A DNA stretch of 43,183 nucleotides from an uncultured Clostridia bacterium. GTDB lineage: Bacteria; Bacillota; Clostridia; Lachnospirales; CAG-274. The notes below the pieces were generated by a model that saw nothing but the letters and a program-made list of their open reading frames with translations, was not told the DNA's origin and made no database searches. Shown piece after piece: positions 1 to 7,194 of the stretch. The DNA is taken from assembly GCA_944376805.1 (NCBI GenBank), contig CALWDX010000036.1:1-43183 (forward strand). The letters run 5' to 3'. Position numbers and translations under genes: made by a program. Positions within the stretch are counted from its first letter, which is position 1. Every line of letters starts with the position of its first letter.

Positions 1-212
1 TCCATAGCCCTTTTTATAAGATAATATCTACTAGCAGTATCAGCAAACCCTTCTTTTAAAATTCTATCTAATTCAATATAAGCTTGCGCAAGTTCAGCAC
101 ATATAGGAGCTAAAGCATCATATATAATAGAACCTTGTCTTTTGTCAAAATCATCAGAAACTTTTGATAAAGCTCTTTTTAAAATATTGTTAAAAGTCAT
201 ATTTTCATACAT
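1..212 (-). CDS. xkdT: XkdT-like baseplate J protein (partial, N-terminal 70 aa)
   Basis: This is the N-terminal part of a baseplate wedge protein of the XkdT / baseplate-J family; the rest lies beyond the left edge. The start is an ATG at 212 with SD GGAGGTG seven bases upstream. It begins MYENMTFNNILKRAL and contains RQGSIIYDALAPICAELAQ, a stretch typical of XkdT N-termini in PBSX-like elements. It follows the XkdS gene directly, the usual order. In this family the protein helps join the baseplate hub to the tail-fibre region of contractile tails. Identity is from motif recall plus gene order. Confidence 0.85.
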   Translation of the reverse strand, partial: MYENMTFNNILKRALSKVSDDFDKRQGSIIYDALAPICAELAQAYIELDRILKEGFADTASRYYLIKRAM

Positions 213-214
213 AA

Positions 215-613
215 TTACACCTCCAAACTAAAACCAAAATCACCAAAAATAGATTTTATAATAAATTTTACACCTAAACTACATTTATCATTAACTATAT
301 CAAAAAATTGAAAATCATATACTTCTAATATTCTATCATCAATAGATAGTGCATCTGTAATTCTTTTTTCTATTTCTATTTTTACATAGGGTTTAGGCAT
401 ACCTATTAAATCATCTATTTCAATACCATAGTTCCAGTCATATATTTCATATTTATATCTTTTAGTTACTAAAATTTTATAAATAGATTGAGTAAGTGCA
501 TTTATTTCATTAAATATACCTTTAGCTCTATTTTTATTAAAATCTATTCTATAAGTTTTAGATGGAGTTATTACAACATTAGTATTTTCAACATTATTTC
601 TAATAGGTAACAT
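215..613 (-). CDS. xkdS: XkdS-like baseplate wedge protein (DUF2634 type)
   Basis: A 132-aa protein in the slot between XkdR and XkdT, matching the DUF2634/gp25-like XkdS family in size and character. Visible features are an N-terminal TYRIDF segment, a central YDWNYGIEIDDLIG segment typical of this family, and a hydrophobic C-terminus. The ATG at 613 has an AAGGAGGG SD. It almost abuts xkdT, two bases from its stop. It is a structural piece of the contractile-tail baseplate by family knowledge. No catalytic residues are expected. Confidence 0.85.
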   Translation of the reverse strand: MLPIRNNVENTNVVITPSKTYRIDFNKNRAKGIFNEINALTQSIYKILVTKRYKYEIYDWNYGIEIDDLIGMPKPYVKIEIEKRITDALSIDDRILEVYDFQFFDIVNDKCSLGVKFIIKSIFGDFGFSLEV

Positions 614-628
614 TTTCCCTCCTTATTA

Positions 629-889
629 CTATTTGTTTTCAAGTATAGTATCAACTATAAAAAATCTTTGACCACCACTTTCTCTAATCATAAATAATTT
701 AGTTCCATTTTTTATAGGTTCATTAAAATTACTTGTTCTAATAATTTGTTCTTCAGTAACAAATAATTTTTCATCTAGCTTTATTTTCAATTCTTCTTCT
801 TCTACAACTTCACCAATATAAGTTTCAACAAATTTTATAGAATTAACAACATTTAAAACACTAGATTTAATTATATCTAAAAAATTCAT
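629..889 (-). CDS. xkdR: XkdR-like baseplate protein (DUF2577 type)
   Basis: An 86-aa protein between XkdQ and XkdS. The C-terminal pattern GTKLFMIRESGGQRFFIVD is the hallmark of DUF2577/XkdR proteins (a 'loLLRxxGGQxFxVLD' pattern). The N-terminus (MNFLDIIKSSVLNVVNS) looks helical. An AGGAGGGTT SD precedes the ATG. By family and position it is a small structural component of the tail hub or baseplate. Confidence 0.85.
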   Translation of the reverse strand: MNFLDIIKSSVLNVVNSIKFVETYIGEVVEEEELKIKLDEKLFVTEEQIIRTSNFNEPIKNGTKLFMIRESGGQRFFIVDTILENK

Positions 890-896
890 AACCCTC

Positions 897-1841
897 CTAA
901 ATACTAGTCAAATTAAGTTTCATTATATGTTCATTATTTGATATAATATGTGTACATTCTTCAACTAACACATTTTTTAATTTTTCATCTATCAATAAAT
1001 TTATAATATTACCACCCTTTACTTTTTCATTTCCAAAACATACAATTTCAATTTTTTCATTTAATTTATTACTAATACTAAGTAAGTTTTTAGCATAATT
1101 TTTAGCTTGCACACTATTAAAATCGTTAGGTAAACGTTCAAATTTTCTAAGAGTACCCCATTTACTTTTACTAGTATTATCTTCTTCTAAATAAGTAGAA
1201 ATAATTTTAGTTTTTTTATTTTTTAAAGATACTTTAATAGAATTATATACATTTTTATCAATAGATGTTGTATGAAAATAATTAATAGTATATTTATTAG
1301 TATCTATTAAAACAGGTAATTTCATATTTTCATAACTTTTCAAAGAGATTTTTCCAAAATCATCAAAAAATATATAATTTTTTTTATTAAAATTTTTAGT
1401 TAAATCAAGGGCAGTATAGATAATATCAAATATAGTTTGATTTTCCTCTATTCTATAAGGTATAATATAATTAGTTTCTTCAACACTACCTACTTGTAAC
1501 CCAAAATCAGCACAAATCATTTTAATTACTTGACTAGCAGTTTTATTTTTATAAATATAGGTATCTCTAGTAACAAGATACCTTAAAGAATTATAAGCTA
1601 CAATATTAATAATTTGATTATCAATTATTTTTTTAGTAAAAATATAACCATAAAAAATATTATTTTCTTTAGTTTTTATACAAATATTATCCCCTTCAGA
1701 AAATTTATAATTTTTATCTAATAATAAACTTAATTGTAGCTTTGTTGGTTGATATTTAAAATAACTTTTTATAATAATTTTATCTATAACTTTATTTGTT
1801 ATATTAATAATTCCATTTTCAGAATAAATAATAATTTCTAT
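897..1841 (-). CDS. xkdQ: XkdQ-like tail hub protein, apparent ATA start
   Basis: About 314 aa if initiated at the ATA at 1841-1839. The protein matches the XkdQ family (gp27/gpD-like hub that caps the tail tube) by its order between XkdP and XkdR. It carries an N-terminal segment reading EIIIYSENG, then DNICIKT and FYGYIFTKKIID stretches, and a conserved AYNSLRYLVTRDTYIY segment before the first ATG at 1520. Starting at that ATG would delete about 106 conserved-looking residues. The frame is open upstream to a TAG (1854-1856), which is the stop of XkdP, and has no ATG, GTG or TTG there. An AGGGGG SD lies eight bases before ATA. Either an AUA start, readthrough of the XkdP stop, or decay of a former ATG explains this. 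Confidence 0.75.
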   Translation of the reverse strand: MEIIIYSENGIINITNKVIDKIIIKSYFKYQPTKLQLSLLLDKNYKFSEGDNICIKTKENNIFYGYIFTKKIIDNQIINIVAYNSLRYLVTRDTYIYKNKTASQVIKMICADFGLQVGSVEETNYIIPYRIEENQTIFDIIYTALDLTKNFNKKNYIFFDDFGKISLKSYENMKLPVLIDTNKYTINYFHTTSIDKNVYNSIKVSLKNKKTKIISTYLEEDNTSKSKWGTLRKFERLPNDFNSVQAKNYAKNLLSISNKLNEKIEIVCFGNEKVKGGNIINLLIDEKLKNVLVEECTHIISNNEHIMKLNLTSI

Positions 1842-1853
1842 AAAATATACCCC

Positions 1854-2531
1854 CTAAGACAATTTTAATACTGTTCCAATTTTTAATTTTTTAGGGTCAG
1901 ATATATTATTTATTGTCATTATATTTTTATATTTAGTTTCATCATTAAGTTCTCTTTTAGCAATTTTCCATAATGTATCACCAGCTTTAACTGTATAAGT
2001 TTTAGCAGGTTCTTTAGTAGTTCTATTTGTATTAACTGTATATGTATTATTATCCTTATTTGTAGGAGATAAAATTTGTTCTTTTATTTCTATATACTCT
2101 TTAAAAGTTAAATCTACTAAAAAATCTCCTTCCTCACCAGCATTTTCATATACTATATATTCTTCTAAAGTTACATTAATATTACCTTTAAAAATTTCTT
2201 CACCATTTGGTAAAATTCTAGTTATTAAAAGTTGAATAGGTTTTTTGTCAGCTTTAAATTCTCTAAATTTAGCTAAATATATAATAGGCTTACCAATTAT
2301 ACAATTAGGAGAATATTTAGGTTGAACAAAAGGAAGGGATAAATCATTAGGAAGAATAATTGACATAGATATTTCTCTAAGCCCAATACCTTTTATAACA
2401 TTAATTTCACCCATACCAATAGTATTATACATTTTATTAGTATTATAAGATTTTGTTATCATTTTTTCAGGTGGTACTGGCAATTGATATATTTCTTGTT
2501 TATGTTCATATTTTAATAAATAAGTATATAT
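1854..2531 (-). CDS. xkdP: XkdP-like LysM tail protein, apparent ATA start
   Basis: About 225 aa if read from the ATA at 2531-2529. The N-terminal domain has LPVPPEKM and GEINVIKGIGLREIS, typical of XkdP. The C-terminal 50 residues form a LysM peptidoglycan-binding domain (TYTVKAGDTLWKIA to IGTVLKL). A canonical start in frame is only found at a TTG at 2483, which lacks an SD and would remove the family-typical lead-in (YLLKYEHKQEIYQ). A strong GGAGG lies seven bases before the ATA. The protein sits between the tape-measure slot and the hub and is likely a tail-tip protein that binds cell wall. It shares its frame with xkdQ, separated by a single TAG. Confidence 0.8.
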   Translation of the reverse strand: MYTYLLKYEHKQEIYQLPVPPEKMITKSYNTNKMYNTIGMGEINVIKGIGLREISMSIILPNDLSLPFVQPKYSPNCIIGKPIIYLAKFREFKADKKPIQLLITRILPNGEEIFKGNINVTLEEYIVYENAGEEGDFLVDLTFKEYIEIKEQILSPTNKDNNTYTVNTNRTTKEPAKTYTVKAGDTLWKIAKRELNDETKYKNIMTINNISDPKKLKIGTVLKLS

Positions 2532-2545
2532 ATAACCACCTCCAA

Positions 2546-3463
2546 TTATATATAAAAATAAATTTCCTCAAAAATCAACTCTTTTATTTTATCAAATATA
2601 AAATCATAATCTAAATTTTTTGTTATTTCTAACTGTTTTTCATATAAGCTATTATATAAATTTTCATTTTTTATAATATTTTTTTCATTATTAGTATTAA
2701 TATTATTGTTTATATTATTATAGTTATTTAAATATTTTGATAAATTTTTAAAATCATTAATACTAATATAACTATTTTTCAAATTTTGATTGTTAATAAT
2801 ATTTTTAATTTTATCAACATAAAAGTTTTTATTTTCAAAATTTTTATGTAGTAACCTACTATAAATATTATTTAAATCCAATTTTAAAACTTTAGTTTTA
2901 TTTTTATGTAAATTTTTTTCTAGTAAATAGTCTTTATAAATAAACTTATTGTTATTATTAATATTACTAAGAAAATTATTATTTAATAATTCTTTATTAA
3001 ACAAAGTTTTATTATAAAAATTTTTATTTTGAAATATATAATTTATAACATCTTTATTATTATATTTTAATAAAGTTTTTTTTGAAGTGGTAATAAAATT
3101 TTTCTGTCCATTAAAATAAAAATATTTATAAAATTTATTTTCATTTAAAAAATTTTTAGTACTATTATTTATAAAACTTTTAATATCACTACTATTAAAT
3201 TTACTATTATAAAAAATATCATTATTAAAGTTTTTATATTTATAATGAAAATAATTATTTAATATATTTTTACTATTAAATATTTTTGTATCATTAAAAA
3301 ATTTAAAATTTCTATTAGTTAAAATTTTATTATTACTAATATAATTATTATTTTTATTATTATAACTTTTTAAAAGTTTAAAGTTTTTATTATAAAAACT
3401 TATATTTTTATAAAAACTTATATTTCCAATATTATAAAATGAAAAAAATAAATTACTATATAT
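2546..3463 (-). CDS. Low-complexity Asn/Lys/Phe/Tyr-rich protein in the tape-measure slot, apparent ATA start
   Basis: About 305 aa, dominated by N, K, F, Y, I and L with runs such as NNNINTNNEKN. It has no glycine-rich or hydrophobic transmembrane segment of the kind usual in tape measures. An ATG at 3484 lies upstream of the SD, so the likely start is the ATA at 3463, seven bases after GGAGG. Position, directly after the XkdN-T frameshift product and before XkdP, is that of XkdO, the tail tape measure, which is well over 1000 aa in PBSX. The C-terminus (DYDFIFDKIKELIFEEIY) is more ordinary and helical. I do not recognise the family. It could be a very short tape measure, a degraded remnant, or a different protein. 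Confidence 0.55.
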   Translation of the reverse strand: MYSNLFFSFYNIGNISFYKNISFYNKNFKLLKSYNNKNNNYISNNKILTNRNFKFFNDTKIFNSKNILNNYFHYKYKNFNNDIFYNSKFNSSDIKSFINNSTKNFLNENKFYKYFYFNGQKNFITTSKKTLLKYNNKDVINYIFQNKNFYNKTLFNKELLNNNFLSNINNNNKFIYKDYLLEKNLHKNKTKVLKLDLNNIYSRLLHKNFENKNFYVDKIKNIINNQNLKNSYISINDFKNLSKYLNNYNNINNNINTNNEKNIIKNENLYNSLYEKQLEITKNLDYDFIFDKIKELIFEEIYFYI

Positions 3464-3495
3464 AAACCCACCTCCCCACCACACAATTGTTAAAA

Positions 3496-4061
3496 TTAAT
3501 CAAATTCTTTTTGTTCTTCTAAAAATTTATCAATAAAGGAAATAATTAGCGCTTTTTCTCTAATATCCATTAGAGCAAAGTCTTTAGGCTTAATATTTAA
3601 TTTAAAAAGGGCAAAATAAGCATAATTAAGCTCAGCATCACCCTTTTTAATTAGTTTTTTATATCACAAACCAACTCATCAATATCTTGCATAAATCCAC
3701 TTATAGAAAGAATTTCTTTTATAAGTCTCTCAATTTCACCAGCTAATAAAACTTTATTCAAATATTGTTCAGGCGTAGAAATATTTAATTTTTCCAAACT
3801 TTTAATATCTTTAAAATTAGGGTCTAAAGTAGCCTCTATAATACATAAAGCATTCAATTTTCCTTCATCAATAATAGCTTGTCCATTTTTATCTATAAAT
3901 GTAGCTTTTCTTTTTAATCTATTTAAATCTTCAAAAAGAATAGGCTTTATTTTAAATTTTAAATTATTACCATTTTCATCTTTTAATCGATTAGATATTT
4001 CAACATAATGAGTAATATTGTCAACTATGTTAAGATTAAGTATTTCTTGTAAAGTAGACAT
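3496..4061 (-). CDS. xkdN: XkdN tail assembly chaperone with -1 frameshift extension (G/GT pair)
   Basis: The zero-frame product (3651-4061, 136 aa) is an XkdN-like tail assembly chaperone beginning MSTLQEILNLNIVDNI and ending CDIKN. The last two sense codons form the slippery heptamer A AAA AAC (3654-3660) just before the TAA. A -1 slip there continues into an open frame with no start of its own (3496-3650), encoding LIKKGDAELNYAYFALFK and then REKALIISFIDRFLEEQKEFD. That is the typical T-domain of such chaperones. The frameshift product is about 188 aa. By analogy with lambda G/GT, the two forms coat and assemble the tape measure with tube subunits. The gene follows the tube gene and precedes the tape-measure slot. 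Confidence 0.9.
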
Positions 4062-4083
4062 AAAATTTCCTTTCTATAAAAAA

Positions 4084-4548
4084 CTATTCCCCAACAACAG
4101 GTTTAAAACTTTCTAAAATATCAACATCATTAAATGTAAAAGTCATTTCTTCATCAAGTTCAGTACTATTTATATCAAGTTTAGCCATAGTTACATTGTC
4201 AATATTAACTTGTTTTAAAGCTATACTTTGGCGTTGAATATCACTAGAAGGGTCATTATTTTCAATAATTATTTCAAAATAAGTATCTTTTCCCTCTTTA
4301 ATATACTTAAGCATAAGTTCTCTAAATTTAGAAGTAGAATAATAAGCTGTCATTTTACCAGTACCACTCCACCCACTAGATTTATGTTTTGTCCCAGTTT
4401 GCCCAAGAACTTTTATTTCACGCTTACTTTTTTTAATTTTAGCTTCAATATTTTTCAAATATAAAACTTCTTCTTTATTTCCATCAATATCAACATAACA
4501 AGTACCTAAAGCACCATTAATAGTATCCCAAGCTTTTAAAGTAGCCAT
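4084..4548 (-). CDS. xkdM: XkdM-like tail tube protein
   Basis: 154 aa, the size of the PBSX XkdM tail tube family. It opens with LKAWDTINGALGTCYVDIDG, the usual XkdM N-terminus, and carries KHKSSGWSGTGKMTAYY in the middle. The C-terminus has MTFTFNDVDILESFK. An AAGGAGGTAATTT SD precedes the ATG. It forms the inner tube of the contractile tail and lies 14 bases downstream of the sheath gene in the same transcript. The identification is confident. Confidence 0.93.
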   Translation of the reverse strand: MATLKAWDTINGALGTCYVDIDGNKEEVLYLKNIEAKIKKSKREIKVLGQTGTKHKSSGWSGTGKMTAYYSTSKFRELMLKYIKEGKDTYFEIIIENNDPSSDIQRQSIALKQVNIDNVTMAKLDINSTELDEEMTFTFNDVDILESFKPVVGE

Positions 4549-4561
4549 AAATTACCTCCTT

Positions 4562-5851
4562 TTATTCAATAACACATTTCATATAAAGTTTATCCATACT
4601 AGCCACAGGTTCAATTATTAAATCTACAATAACATCACCTTTTTCAACACCTTTTTTAATAGATATATCATCAGCAGAAAAATTATTAATAGCTCTAATA
4701 GCTTGTAACTTTTTAAAATAATTTATAAGTTCAGATTTAAATACATCTCTGCCTAAAGCATCATTTTGAATTTTACCGAGATAATAATTATTAAAAATTC
4801 TAGCAATATCATTAGCAGTAGAATCTAAAACACGAATAACTTGATTATTGCTAAAATCTGAATTCTTTTCAGTAGAAAAACTAATAAAAGTATTAATATC
4901 TTTTAATACTCTAATATCATTAGCATCATAATAAAAAGCAAATTCACCATTATTAATAGAATCTTTTAATTCATTATTAGAATATTTAGCATTAAATTCA
5001 TATTCACCATCATAAATTTTATTAGTTAAACTTTGATTAATTTCAGCACCAGCTAAAGCACCACCAACCCAATATACAAGGTTTTTATCATTTTTTACAC
5101 TAATAACACCTTCAAAATCAGATTTTTTATAATTATGTAAAACAGTACAAATTTTAATACCTTCATCATTTCTGAGTCTTTTGGTAAAACTATCAAAAAG
5201 CCCTTTAGTTTCTTCATCTTCTCCATCATAAACAAGAACATTAAAACTTTCAGTTTCTATAAGTGATAAAAATTTACTATATTCACTATTGTTTACTTCA
5301 CCATCAGTACCACCTTCAAGGCTAGTACCAGCATTATCTTCAAAAGTTCCAGTACCAGAGAAAATAACAAAATTATTTTCAGCAAGTTCTTCTATATTGC
5401 TAGCAATTTGCTCATCTACTAAAATATTATCTATATATGTATATATAGTGTGTTTTCCATCATCAACATTAGAAACAATTTTTATTTTAATATTATTACC
5501 TCTAGTACCAGAATATTTTGCTTTAACATTCAAATTACCAATAGTAACTTTAGCTTTTTCACCATTACCAAGTCTATAAAATTTTAATTCTCTTGCATTT
5601 TTAAATACTTCTCTAAAAGGCTTTAAATTTTCACTTGTATATTCATAACCCAAAATATTTAAAGCATCTTTTTGAAAATCTTCATTAGTTATAGTAACTA
5701 TTTTATTTTCAATACCCCAGTTATTTTTTAAAGCAATAGCCATAATACCTCTATCAGCAATAGTATCTAATACTCTAGCTTTAGAAATAAAATTTACATA
5801 AGCTCCAGGTAAAACTTTATTGTAACTTAAAAAAGTTCCTCCAATTGCCAT
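4562..5851 (-). CDS. xkdK: XkdK-like contractile tail sheath protein
   Basis: 429 aa, consistent with the XkdK sheath family. It opens GGTFLSYNKVLPGAYVNF, the signature N-terminus, and has a RGIMAIALKNNWG segment and a beta-rich middle (LEGGTDG). The C-terminal domain (DDISIKKGVEKGDVIVDL) is typical of sheath proteins that interlock in the tail. Its ATG overlaps the stop of the upstream 50-aa gene (TAATG). This gene establishes that the tail is of contractile (myovirus) type. Confidence 0.95.
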   Translation of the reverse strand: MAIGGTFLSYNKVLPGAYVNFISKARVLDTIADRGIMAIALKNNWGIENKIVTITNEDFQKDALNILGYEYTSENLKPFREVFKNARELKFYRLGNGEKAKVTIGNLNVKAKYSGTRGNNIKIKIVSNVDDGKHTIYTYIDNILVDEQIASNIEELAENNFVIFSGTGTFEDNAGTSLEGGTDGEVNNSEYSKFLSLIETESFNVLVYDGEDEETKGLFDSFTKRLRNDEGIKICTVLHNYKKSDFEGVISVKNDKNLVYWVGGALAGAEINQSLTNKIYDGEYEFNAKYSNNELKDSINNGEFAFYYDANDIRVLKDINTFISFSTEKNSDFSNNQVIRVLDSTANDIARIFNNYYLGKIQNDALGRDVFKSELINYFKKLQAIRAINNFSADDISIKKGVEKGDVIVDLIIEPVASMDKLYMKCVIE

Positions 5852-6003
5852 TATATAATCCCCTCCATATATTTTTTTATTATTTTATCAACATCATTTC
5901 TACTATATAACTCATTATCTTTTAATAAAGTATTTATTAAGTCTTTTTTATTTTTATATAAATTACTTTTTAAAAATTGTTCTTTATAAAATTTTTTAGC
6001 CAT
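5851..6003 (-). CDS. Small 50-aa protein upstream of the sheath gene
   Basis: ATG at 6003 with AAGGAGG four bases upstream. The product is a 50-residue basic peptide starting MAKKFYKEQFLKSNLY and ending VDKIIKKYMEGII. Its stop overlaps the sheath start as TAATG, which suggests translational coupling. PBSX-like clusters often carry a tiny gene (ykzL position) here, but I cannot show homology. Function is unknown. Confidence 0.75.
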   Translation of the reverse strand: MAKKFYKEQFLKSNLYKNKKDLINTLLKDNELYSRNDVDKIIKKYMEGII

Positions 6004-6012
6004 AATACCTCC

Positions 6013-6417
6013 TTAAACATAGAGTTTTTGCATTTTATCAATATTTTCTTTTTTAAATACATAGAAATTATATTCTACAAAAAATTTAAGAACATCTTTC
6101 TCTATAAACCCCTCCATATTTTCACCTTTAATTAAACCTTTTTCAAAATTTAACATAAAAAAATTGTCATATAAAGAATTTAAAATTTTATTACATTCAT
6201 CATTAATATTATAATTTTTAGTAGGAAAATAAGTTATTTCAATTTTGTTAAAAAGTTTATATCTATTAGCTAAACAAACTTTTTCCTCTGTTCTAACACA
6301 TCTTACACAAAAACAGGGTAATAAAAACCCCTGTTTTATGTGTTCAACATAGATATTAGGTTTATCAAATACAATATATAATTGATTAGTAATAGCATCT
6401 GTAAGTTTCTGAATAAT
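6013..6417 (-). CDS. xkdJ: XkdJ-like protein (DUF6838 type), apparent ATT start
   Basis: About 134 aa from the ATT at 6417-6415. The N-terminal region holds TDAITNQLYIVFDKPNIYVE, then IKQGFLLPCFCV, the pattern of the XkdJ/DUF6838 family just upstream of sheath genes. The strong AGGAGGGG SD sits seven bases before ATT. No ATG, GTG or TTG lies in frame between the upstream gene's stop and this conserved region. It probably acts as a tail terminator or head-tail junction protein, by position. The coding sequence carries a long hairpin near its 5' end (6306-6340). Confidence 0.75.
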   Translation of the reverse strand: MIQKLTDAITNQLYIVFDKPNIYVEHIKQGFLLPCFCVRCVRTEEKVCLANRYKLFNKIEITYFPTKNYNINDECNKILNSLYDNFFMLNFEKGLIKGENMEGFIEKDVLKFFVEYNFYVFKKENIDKMQKLYV

Positions 6418-6428
6418 AAAAACCCCTC

Positions 6429-6809
6429 CTAACCTATATTATCAAATATATCAAGCATTATTTCTTGATGGTTTGAATATATAACAGGTTCACCACTATT
6501 TTTATATTTAGTTGTTTTTCCATTTTGAGTAACCTCTATTATAGAACCAGCTTTTATATCAATATCATTATCTAAAAATAATTTTATTTTTTGACTTATA
6601 ATATTATTAAAAATATCCTCTTTAGAAGATAAAATATTAGAACTATTATTATAATAAGAAACTCTACAATTAATATTTTCATATTTAATAGTAATAGATT
6701 GTTTTATTGTTTTAGAATGTTCATCTAAAAAATTAATATATTCATAAATATTGCAAATACCAGTATATAACTTATTAAGAATATTTTTAGTATTAATATT
6801 TTTCACCAT
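6429..6809 (-). CDS. Putative head-tail joining protein (XkdI position)
   Basis: 126 aa. The ATG at 6809 overlaps the end of the upstream connector gene (ATGGTGA), so the two are likely translationally coupled; a GTG is available one codon later. Internal text such as AGSIIEVTQNGKTTKYKNSGEPVIY suggests a beta-rich minor structural protein. In PBSX the XkdI (gp10-like) neck protein occupies this place. Family assignment here is by position and size only. Confidence 0.65.
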   Translation of the reverse strand: MVKNINTKNILNKLYTGICNIYEYINFLDEHSKTIKQSITIKYENINCRVSYYNNSSNILSSKEDIFNNIISQKIKLFLDNDIDIKAGSIIEVTQNGKTTKYKNSGEPVIYSNHQEIMLDIFDNIG

Positions 6810-7183
6810 ACAATTTTTTTATACCTATAAAGCAATTTTTTATTATTTAAAAAATAATTAATAATATCATCTAAATTTGTATTTTTATTTTCAAAATAAG
6901 TTATAGAGGTATCCCCTTCTTTAATAGTTTTAATAGCATCATCTAAAGAAATGTCATTTTGAATATTAGAAATTTTAATAAAAGATAAATATTCACCTAT
7001 AACAATATTAATAAAAATATCTTTTATAATAGAAAAATCAATAAAGGGATTTATTTCAGATTTAATAAAATTCTCAACAGAATTAATAGCTATAAGAATA
7101 ATTTTTTCAGATAAATCAATATCTTCAATAGAAAGATTTAAAATATTTAATCTATCAGATATTTCATTTATAAGAGTTTCCAT
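6803..7183 (-). CDS. Putative head-tail connector protein (XkdH position)
   Basis: 126 aa, acidic and helical, starting METLINEISDRLNILNLSIEDID. Small helical connector (gp6-like) proteins directly follow the major capsid gene in many phages, as here. It begins 11 bases after the capsid stop with an AAAGG SD. No residue-level signature allows a firmer name. Confidence 0.65.
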   Translation of the reverse strand: METLINEISDRLNILNLSIEDIDLSEKIILIAINSVENFIKSEINPFIDFSIIKDIFINIVIGEYLSFIKISNIQNDISLDDAIKTIKEGDTSITYFENKNTNLDDIINYFLNNKKLLYRYKKIVW

Positions 7184-7194
7184 AATATACCTTT

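Noticed and set aside
2484..3484. ATG at 3484 as the start of the low-complexity ORF and TTG at 2483 as the start of XkdP
   Set aside because: The first places the SD inside the gene (codons for WWGGG). The second lacks an SD and cuts off a conserved-looking N-terminus. The ATA sites fit the SD spacing better.
4228..4464. Open frames on the plus strand inside the phage region, e.g. here and at 5289-5579, 8382-8717, 10624-10893
   Set aside because: They lie opposite conserved phage genes, lack SDs and family motifs, and have Phe/Ile/Ser-rich composition typical of antisense shadow frames in AT-rich DNA.
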